Shown piece by piece: positions 56,338 through 64,000 of a stretch of DNA of 64,000 nt. How positions within the stretch are numbered: position 1 is the stretch's first letter; every line of letters starts with the position of its first letter. The notes under the pieces are model-generated. The model did no database searches. It had not been told where the DNA came from and saw only the letters and a list, made by a program, of their open reading frames with translations. This DNA is from Rhipidocladum racemiflorum (taxonomy: Eukaryota; Streptophyta; Magnoliopsida; Poales; Poaceae): contig CM070581.1 of NCBI GenBank assembly GCA_036346355.1, positions 51,975,849 through 52,039,848 of the forward strand. The letters run 5' to 3'. Both the position numbers and the translations under genes were made by a program.

Positions 56338-57420
56338 TGTCGGCGTACTAGCCAACAGGCACCTCCGAGATGGGTGCTTATGAGGTTCTGACGGGGGGCT
56401 TTCGGGGCAATCGCCTGAGAATGGAAGACGGAGGCGACCGGAGTACCAAGAGGCTCAGGCCGACTGGGGGGCCAGTGGGAGTTTTTACCTGTGTTCAGGC
56501 CCTCCGAAGAGTAATAGCCCTAGTCCTGCTTTCCTTGGTATTGCTGGTGTTCTTGCTTGGAGAAACGAAAACCTACTGCCCAGGAGTCGAACTAACCAAC
56601 CCCTTCTCCCATGCACCCTGGCTCCCTTTTATACTTGGGCCGCGGGGGACGCATGGGAGGCTTACACTGCCAGCCCTACTCATTACACTGCCACGGGCGC
56701 ATTTAATCGCCCACATCGCTATCCGACACCTTAATAAATGTTTGTCGTAGCCGTTTACACTCTGCCGCTCGGCTTCCACGCCCACCAACGCCGCTTGTTT
56801 CGTCGAGGGATGAGGTGCCGCCGTGACGCGTCTCGCAATTATGATACGCTGGGAAAGCGCGCCGCCACACCTGCGGCCTTTACGCCGGCATTTAATGCGC
56901 ATTTATTCGCATTAAACACCCTTAGTCCTGGTACATCTGCCTTGGGAGTGGTGCACCAGTGAGGTGGATTGCACGCCACGCGTCCACTGGACAACCACCT
57001 TCCTAGGCGCCAATGGCGTGGCTCGATCACCACTGCCCACCGGCGACCACCTTCTGGCGCCAGCTGGCGTCTTTGATGGCCACTCGCCCACTGGCGACCA
57101 CCTTCCTGGGCGCCCAGCGGCGTGGCTCGATGGTTACATCGCCCATCGGGCGACCACCTTCCTGGCGCCCGGCGTGCTTTGATCGCCACCGCCCACTGGC
57201 GACCACCTTCTGGCGCCAATGGCGTGGCTCGATCGCCACTGCCCATCTGGCGACCACCTTCCTGGGCGCCCAGCGGCGTGGCCTGATCGCCACTTGCCCA
57301 CTGGGCGACCACCAGGTGGCCCCGCCACTGCCTCGGTGGTGGGGCCCAGAAGTGCCCCGTCCGTCTGGCGACCATACTCACTGCGGGGGAGCGAGTACCC
57401 CGGTGTGGAATACGCCGACA
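56338..57420 (-). repeat. 3' LTR of Tat-3
   Basis: 1,083 bp, on + TGTCGGCGTACTAGCC to GGAATACGCCGACA. Contains a - strand TATAAAAG near 56627-56634 and a tandem array of about 55-bp units at 56990-57320. On the - strand a purine-rich GGGGCTAC-type tract (57421-57440 region) precedes it. Confidence 0.9.
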
Positions 57421-57512
57421 GTAGCCCCCGGGGCCACCCTGGAGCGCCTTCCGGTCTTCGACATTCCTTTTTCCTCTTTAAACGACCTTTGGGGAACTGC
57501 TGAGTCTCCCGG

Positions 57513-57884
57513 GTGGGCCCCTTAAACGCCCACGCGCCCCGCAGTCTTGAAGGTCTTCCGGCCTCTCCGGTTCCCGGTAGTGCGCGATTCTTTAGCCCAC
57601 CGCAGCACGAAATGCGTCTTGGCTTTCTTTGCGTCGATCGCGACGCCAATTTCGATCCCGCAACCACTGTTCAAGGGATTGAGGGGGACTGGGCGCGGGC
57701 GGAGGAGCGGGTTCAGGACGCCTCCGAGCAGGTTGCTGCTCTGTTGTCGATGGAGAACCCCCAGGTGGAGGCGGCGGCGGAAAACGTGGCGCTGCAGCTG
57801 GACGTGGACCCTTCCGCTGAAGACGCAGCGGCAGCCGAGGAGGCGGCGGATGACGCGGAGGATCCTCCAGCCCCCCCTCAGTAG
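57513..57884 (+). pseudogene. Remnant of antisense gene in Tat-3
   Basis: A 123-codon frame antisense to pol, just inside the 3' LTR. The part from DANFDPATTVQGIEGDWARA to EERVQDASEQVAALLS looks helical, and the end is acidic (DPSAEDAAAAEEAADDAEDP). It sits in the position of antisense gene 1 of the other Tat elements and may be the C-terminal tail of such a protein, the conserved domain having been deleted. This link is by position and composition, not by clear similarity. Confidence 0.4.
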
Positions 57885-58425
57885 CTTTTCTTCTTTTCTT
57901 TTTCGGTCGGGCCTGTAAAAGACTTTAAACATTTATCATTTCGAATGGAGCAGAAGTGTAAGCTCCCTGCCAAGTTGTTTCAAAAATTCGCTTTCGCCGT
58001 AATCTTTTCCGGTTCTGCACGAACGAGCACATAACCGCTTAAAGACTTCAAGTCTTGCGCCGCGGGACCTCGGCCCTCAAACCCCTCGCCTTAGCAAAAT
58101 TTGCCTCCCAGATAGCCTCTAGGGAACGAACACTTAGTGAGTCGTGGCAGGACCTTGGGTTTTTGGCAATGGTGCTCAAGTCGCCGACCCCCACGGGGAC
58201 ACCCGGAGTGTCATGGCAGCCGTCTTTGAGGGTCGTCAACCAACTTAGATCAACCGCCCACCCCTCGCACGCCGCTCTCACTTAGCGATTCCGCTTTGCT
58301 CTTGGGCTTTTGCAAGCGGCAGGCACCAGGGCAAGCTGTCTGGTGCTTTGCCCAGCTGATGGGCAAAAGACCGAAAGAGGGTAGAAAGAACAAATATTTC
58401 GGATAAAGAAAGTGAATATTTAATT
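57885..58425. other. Spacer between antisense remnant and pol of Tat-3
   Basis: Starts with a T/C-rich stretch like a 3' UTR (57886-57950). No gene recognised. The short frames at 58048-58285 overlap on both strands and look random. Confidence 0.45.
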
Positions 58426-59820
58426 TCAAACATAAGGCCTCCCCCGACCCGCTGTGGAGAGGAAGACACACTCCGGCCGGTCGGGGAACAGAGCCTGGGA
58501 CTTACAACCGATCAAGGGTAGAACTTGCGCAGATTTTCTATGTTCTGGGAGTTCGCCACTCGCCGTCTTGATGGCCAACCCGACCGCCCGGGACGAGATC
58601 GAGACCACTTTGAAGGGTCCCTCCCACCTGGGACAGTTTATGCGACCCGGCATGCGACTGGATTCTTCGCAAGACCAGGTCGCCCACTGCCAGTGTTCTC
58701 TCATTGACCCGGGAGGCGTGGTACCGCCTGAGACTTTGCTGGTACTTTGCAGCACGCAAAGCCGCTCGATCCCGCGCCTCTTCCAAGAGGTTGACGTCGT
58801 CTCGGCGCAGCTCCTCCTGGTCTTCTTCCATAAATGCAGTAATGCGGGGTGACCCCAGTTCCAGCTCCGAAGGGAGAACAGCTTCTGCGCCGTAGACCAG
58901 GAAGAAAGGGGTTTCCCCGGTAGCCCGGCTAGGGGTGGTCCGAAGTGACCACAACACAGCCGGGAGCTCTTCGGTCCACCGGACGCCACGCTTATGGAGT
59001 CGGTCAAACGCCCGGGTCTTGAGGCCCTTCAGCACCAGCGCGTTGGCCCGTTCGACCTGGCCGTTGCTCTTGGGATGGGCGACCGAGGCGAAACAGACCT
59101 TGGTGCCCATCTCTTCGCAGAAGTCCAAGAAGGCCGCGCTAGTGAACTGTGTGCCGTTGTCGGTGATGATGCGGTTGGCGACCCCAAAGCGAGCGAAAAT
59201 CCCTTGCATGAACTTGACTGCAGCTGCGGCGGTGATGGATCTTACTGCCTCGGCTTCCACCCACTTGGTGAACTTGTCGATGGCGACGAACAGGTGGGTG
59301 TAGCCCCCTGTGGCCCAGCGAACGGGCCCAGGATATCCAGCCCCAGGCATCGCGAAGGGCCAAGAGCGGGATGGTTTGCGTGGCTTGGGCGGTTGGTGGA
59401 TCTGCGTGGCGTGGAACTGGCACGCTTCACATCTCCTCACCAGCTCGCAAGCATCCGGGAGAGCGGTTGGCCACTAGAACCCTTGACGGACAGCTTGTCC
59501 CGCCATCGTTCGTCCGGACACATGGCTCCCTTTGCGCCTCCATGGATATCCGAGAGCAAACTGCTCCCCTCTTCCCGAGTGATGCACTTCAGAAGAATTC
59601 CGTTCTTACCCCGGCGGTAGAGGTCCCCGCCCACCAGGGTATAGCACTTGGCCTTTCGTGCTACCTTCTCTGCTGACGCATCATCGTCGGGGCACACTTG
59701 ATCCCGCAGGTAGGCCAGGATCGGATCCATCCACGAGCCTTCCCGGTCAAGCACAGCGACCACGAAGTGGTCGTCCGGGTACTCCGCCTGGCCAGGCATT
59801 TCCGCCGGACCCACTTTCCC
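58426..59820 (-). pseudogene. Integrase of Tat-3 (frameshifted)
   Basis: The frame at 59440-58538 has the zinc-finger end CEACQFH, then YTHLFVAIDKFTKWVEAEAV, IITDNGTQFT (Asp 94) and NGQVERAN (Glu 130), 35 residues apart. The first catalytic Asp segment is lost from this frame (reads FAMPGAGYPGPV) but appears in the next as LGLDILGPF, so two nearby indels flank it. The zinc-finger start and a linker (CPDDDASAEKVARKAKCYTL) lie upstream at 59437-59814. Additional frame changes near 58640 and the end. Confidence 0.85.
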
Positions 59821-59886
59821 TCCAGAGACGAGGGCTGAAGTGGCTTCACCATCGTTCCCTCCGGAAACGGGGGCTGCGATGGACGG

Positions 59887-60702
59887 TCACGGAAGCCTTT
59901 CTTCAAAGACCCCGACCGGTACAGGAGATCTGGTTGAGGCGAGCTGGGCGAGCTCGTCTGCCAGGTGGTTGTCGCGTCGTGGGATGTGGGTGTATCCCAA
60001 CCCTTCGAAGTGCCGCTCCAATTTCCTGACCTCCGCCAGGTACGCCGCCATGACGGGGTCAGGACAGGAGAAATCCTTCCTTGCTTGATTGACGACCAGT
60101 AGGGAGTCGCCTTTTACTTGCAGGCGCCGGACACCGATGGCTGCGGCGGCCCGGAGCCCAGCCAGCAAGCCCTCGTACTCGGCGACATTGTTGGTAGCCT
60201 TGAAGTCGAGGACGACCACGTACTTGAGGAGGTCCCCAGTCGAGGGGACCAGGAGGACCCCAGCCCCCGCGCCTTCCAGCCTGAAGGATCCGTCGAAGAA
60301 AAGCGTCCAGGGGGAGGGCGCGGGAGCTGCAGTGGCTTCGGACTCGGCCGAGGTCCACTCGGCGACGAAGTCCGCCAGCCTTTGACTCTTTATTGCAGTA
60401 CGAGGAGCGAACTTGACCCCGAACTCCCCTAGCTCAACGGACCATTTTGCAATGCGGCCCTCTGCTTCTCGGTTGTGGAGGATCTCGCGCAGGGGGTAGG
60501 AGGAGACTACCGTGATTTCTCTCCCCTGAAAGTAGTGGCGTAGCTTCCTTGACGCTATCAGCACGGCATACACCATCTTCTGAGCCTGAGGGTACCTTGT
60601 TTCCGCGTCGTGCAGCACCTTGCTGATATAGTAGACCGGCCGTTGGACACCTTCCCGCTCCGCTACCAGCGCCGCGCTCACTACAGAGGGGCTAGCCGCC
60701 AC
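59887..60702 (-). pseudogene. RNase H and second RNase H of Tat-3 pol
   Basis: An open frame of 271 codons: RNase H part (VQRPVYYISKVLHDAETRYP, KLRHYFQGREITVVSSYPL), then the archaeal-type RNase H starting at WTLFFDGSFRLEGAGAGVLL with NNVAEYEGLLAGLRAAAAIG and VKGDSLLVVNQ. The pair of domains supports the Tat assignment. This part of pol is undamaged. Confidence 0.88.
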
Positions 60703-61646
60703 ATACAGCAGTAACGGCTCGCCTGGCTCAGGCGACCAAAGATCGGGGAAGAGAGGTACTTCTTCAGATCTTCAAATGCTTGCTGGGCTTCTGGGGTCCA
60801 TTCAAATGAGTTGGTCTTCTTCAACAGCTTGAACAGCGGCAGACTTTTCTCCCCGAGCCGGGATATGAACCGGCCCAGGGAGGCTAGCCGGCCAGTCAAG
60901 CATTGCAGTTGCTTGAGCCGGGTAGGCGGTTGCATTCGCTCGATTGCTTCTATTTTCTCCGGGTTGGTGGTACCGTCATACTTCTCGATGGAGGCAGGGC
61001 GGAATCTCTCCGGCCATGTAGCTTGCCGAAGGCGGAGAGAGAACGCCTGGCATCCAACGTTGTAGGGGGAGCAGCGTCGTTCGCCAGCCCCTCGATCCTG
61101 AGGAAAGGATGAGGAGTGCGACCCTGCGCTCTCCCCAGAGTCCGGGGGAGAAGCCCCCTGTCTTGTGCCCCCGCGACGTTCGCGGAGGACATGACGCAGG
61201 TCACCGCCACGCTGACGCCGCCTCTCGTCAAGGCGCGATCGAAGGTCTTCGCGGTTACCCCTTGATTCGGGGGGTCCGCGGGAAGAAGCGGAGTCACGTG
61301 CCTGTCCCCTCGTTACTGAGGGGGCTGCAACCAGAACTCCCTTCCCCTTGTCCCGACCCTTGACACCGGGGATCGCCGTGGTGGCGCTGAACTTGGCACG
61401 CCAGCGCGCTGCTCCTCGCCGCCAGCGCCGGAAGCTCCCGGCCGAAGTCACCGCTTCAACTTGCTGTTGGGCGACGTCCACCCGGTGGACAATATCCCGC
61501 AGCCACGGAGTGGCTGGGGTGTGTCCCCCCAGCGTTACTGGGGGATGATCGAGAAGAAGCCGGGCCGCATGAAGGCTTCGCGCGGGAGTGTCATCCCCCA
61601 GCGCCAAGCGCCGCTGGACAGGCTGACCCCCAGGCATGGGAGTCAC
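60681..61646 (-). pseudogene. Gag N-terminal part fused to the end of reverse transcriptase (Tat-3)
   Basis: One frame of 321 codons. The first two thirds are Arg/Gly-rich, disordered gag (REDLRSRLDERRRQRGGDLR), reaching PERFRPASIEKYDGTTNP, the usual entry to the gag core. It then continues without a break into EKIEAIERMQPPTRLKQLQ, which belongs to the end of reverse transcriptase (compare Tat-L residues NPEKIGAIIRMAPPASQKDV). The junction falls at NPEK, present in both partners, so recombination at a short match is likely. Everything from the gag core to the catalytic YVDD is gone. Confidence 0.82.
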
Positions 61647-61835
61647 GCGCGCCTCTCCTGCGGCGGAGGGACCCGGGATAGCCGGCTCCCTCCCGAATAC
61701 TGGGCTCTAGCGCCGCTTTCTTCGGGCAAATTGCTACGCTTGGAGTTCGAATCCGCCATGAAGACAAACGCCCCTACTTCTGCTGAGCCTCTCACCTGAA
61801 ACGGAAGAGAGGGGGCGATCTAACCACCAATAGCC

Positions 61836-61853
61836 CCTACCTGGCGCGCCATC
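61836..61853 (-). other. Primer binding site of Tat-3
   Basis: TGGCGCGCCAGGTAGGGGC on the - strand, a few bases inside the 5' LTR and the same as in Tat-R. Confidence 0.75.
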
Positions 61854-61856
61854 GCT

Positions 61857-62893
61857 TGGCAGTACTAGCCAACAGGCACCTCCGAGATGGGTGCTTATGA
61901 GGTTCTGACGGGGGGCTTTCGGGGCAATCGCCTGAGAATGGAAGACGGAGGCGACCGGAGTACCAAGAGGCTCAGGCCGACGGGGGACGCAGGGAGTTTT
62001 TACCCAGGTTCAGGCCCTCCGAAGAGTAATAGCCCTAGTCCTGCTTTCCTTGGTATTGCTGGTGTTCTTGCTTGGAGAAACGAAAACCTACTGCCCAGGA
62101 GTCGAACTAACCAACCCCTTCTCCCATGCACCCTGGCTCCCTTTTATACTTGGGCCGCGGGGGACGCATGGGAGGCTTACACTGCCAGCCCTACTCATTA
62201 CACTGCCACGGGCGCATTTAATGCGCCCGTCACTGTCCTGACACCTTAATAAATGTTTGCTGTAGCCGTTTACACTCCTGCCTCGGCTTCCACGCCCACC
62301 AACGCCGCTTGTTTCGTCAGGGGATGAGGTGCCGCCGTGACGTCTCCCGCAATTATGATACGCCTGGGGAAGGCGCGCCGCCACACTGCGGCCTCTACGC
62401 TTCGGCATTTAATGCGCACGATTCGCATTAAACACCCTTAGTCCTGGTACATCTGCCTTGGGAGTGGTGCACCAGTGAGGTGGATTGCACGCCACGCGTC
62501 CACTGGACAACCACCTTCCTAGGCGCCCAGCGGCGTGGCCTGATCACCACCTGTCCACTGGGCGACCACCTTCCTGGGCGCCCAGCGGCGTGGCCTGATC
62601 GCCACCTGTCCACTGGGCGACCACCTTCCTGGGCGCCCAGCGTGGCGACGATCGCCACACATCGCTGGCGACCACCTTCCTGGCGCCAGCCGGCGCGTGG
62701 CTCGACGCCACTCGCCCACTGGGCGACCACCTTCCTGGTCGCCCAGCGGCGTGGCCTGATCGCCACCTGCCCACTGGGCGACCACCAGGTGGCCCCACCA
62801 CTGCCTCGGTGGTGGGGCCCAGACGTGCCCCGTCCGTCTGGCGACCATACTCACTGCGGGGGAGCGAGTACCCCGGTGTGGAATACGCCGACA
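61857..62893 (-). repeat. 5' LTR of Tat-3
   Basis: 1,037 bp; aligns with 56338-57420. It starts (on +) TGGCAGTACTAGCC, where the other has TGTCGGCGTACTAGCC. Contains - strand TATAAAAG at 62141-62148 and the same 55-bp tandem array at 62500-62790. Confidence 0.9.
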
Positions 62894-62898
62894 ACTAC

Positions 62899-64000
62899 TA
62901 ATGAATAGTTCTTTATCTTCAATTGATTTCGCACAGAATCAGTTTTACACGGGTTAGATTTATTGGTTTAGGCTACCGGCCTTATTTTCACGATATTTGA
63001 GGAGGCTCTGATGATACAAACTTTATAGTCGTTGATTCCTCAAAGTTCGTTCATTCATATTACGTACTTAAGTAAAGTCAACGCTTAAGCTTATTGAGGT
63101 AACAAGATTTATATGCATTACATGATGAAATGAGATTATCTTTTCATAATAGGGTAATCTATGTTTTGGAGAGCACTACTAAGCTAATTCTATAGGTTTT
63201 AGGATTTAGATGAGACATCATGTTCATCGTTGAAAAAGCTTATGTGGCATTACACGAAATCGGCGGGAAAGTAAAGCGAAAGCTTAACACTTAAGGGTTT
63301 TGAAATGCTAGATTTAGATGGAAAGTAAGTTATAAATAAGATGTTTTTCTAGAACATGGTAGCACACACTCTGTAGAGTGTTTATAAACTAATTTTACAG
63401 GTTCTAGCATATAAACAACTTACTTTATTAATTGTCGAAATAGTCTAAATGACCACGAAGGTAACACTAATAGGATCAAGTTTCATTCTAAGTTTGCTAC
63501 CATACTATACATGTTCTTTTGCTCATTTTTCTGGCATTAATTGGGGGTGTCTCTAAAAGTATTTTAAAGTTATTTACGCAATAATTTACCTTAATCAGCG
63601 ATGTTTTTCAAATAGAAGAGCATTAGGGCCTTATATGGATTTAGCTCAATAATACGAAAACATCAATTATTTTTGCATAACCAGGAAGGGTATCACCTTT
63701 AAAGTTCCTAGAATTTGGTTTCACCAACTTTTAAGCTTGTTTACGAAAGTTACGATTATTCAAACTATTCAAGTATTAAAACTTCGACTACTAAACATTT
63801 AATGCATACCAAGGTAAAACCTAAATATTTTTATATATTTGAAACCTATGTGACATTAGGAGTATAACCAAATTAGTCTTACCAATATTTGAGTTCATTT
63901 GGATCACTTGACTTTGGATGCAATAGTTATGTTTATTCACATTTTAAAATTTTGCTAAACTTCATTCTTATATTTTTAATGGTAAAAGAGGACGATTAAG
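62899..64000 (-). repeat. Del/Tekay-like long LTR, part 2 (LTR-D), runs past window end
   Basis: AT-rich DNA continuing LTR-D after the Tat-3 insertion, with the same composition and style as 55600-56330. No gene is visible. That it is one LTR with 53739-56337 follows from the Tat-3 target duplication; the far end is outside the window. Confidence 0.5.

Larger units (their letters stand above)
56338..62893 (-). mobile_element. Tat-like Gypsy retrotransposon with internal deletion (Tat-3)
   Basis: 6,556 bp flanked by the perfect duplication ACTAC (56333-56337, 62894-62898). On the - strand: LTR, primer site, gag start fused to the end of reverse transcriptase, RNase H, second RNase H, integrase, a short antisense remnant and 3' LTR. 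The primer site matches that of Tat-R. Compared with the 12-kb Tat-R, most of gag, protease, most of reverse transcriptase and most of the antisense genes are missing. Confidence 0.92.

Noticed and set aside
57134..57667. A 177-codon - strand frame
   Set aside because: Most of it lies in the LTR tandem array of Tat-3; the peptide is repetitive.

Overview
This window is plant nuclear DNA, almost certainly from a grass (Poaceae). The evidence is the kinds of transposon present: Gypsy retrotransposons of the Tat type carrying antisense genes, long Del/Tekay-like LTRs, CACTA elements with arrays of short subterminal repeats, and Stowaway- and Tourist-like MITEs. There is also one broken cytochrome P450 gene of the CYP709 type. 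I see no intact host gene. I could not assign a species.

Layout. 1-9937: a Tat Gypsy element on the + strand, cut by the window edge, ending in a 3' LTR. 9938-26152: a long Del/Tekay-like LTR, split at 11677 by a second, complete Tat element on the - strand (11678-23734, target duplication CATGA). The two Tat elements point tail to tail. Each carries, between pol and the 3' LTR, two genes on the opposite strand with their own TATA boxes. 26153-32923: the right part of a CACTA element (CACTA-2) with a broken C48-type protease gene, a captured exon of a pyruvate dehydrogenase E2-type gene, a second exon-like piece, and a solo LTR (28276-31675, target duplication TTCAG) that landed exactly on a splice acceptor. 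32924-35812: non-coding DNA with a Stowaway MITE, a foldback element, and a piece paralogous to the upstream region of the P450 gene. 35813-36900: a dead Copia gag. 37616-38489: a non-autonomous hAT. 38890-39725: a probable Gypsy LTR and gag start.

39729-50190: a complete CACTA element (CACTA-1) with TTA target duplications. It has a transposase missing its N-terminal TNP2 domain, a second gene with a Ptta/En/Spm domain and a C48 protease domain, four arrays of subterminal repeats, and a solo LTR in an intron (46208-48431). 50191-53030: the P450 pseudogene with its TATA box, flanked by MITE insertions upstream and in the 3' UTR. 53739 to the window end: a third Del/Tekay-like LTR on the - strand, split by a third Gypsy element (56338-62893, target duplication ACTAC). 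That element has lost most of gag, all of protease and most of reverse transcriptase through an internal deletion.

The window is therefore a nest of insertions whose order can be read from exact target duplications. The most unusual features are the two-gene antisense cassette shared by both Tat elements, the E2 exon inside CACTA-2, the duplicated front end inside CACTA-1, and the P450 copy whose deletion removed the oxygen-binding I helix. All calls rest on reading the sequence and on recalled family motifs; no database search was run.
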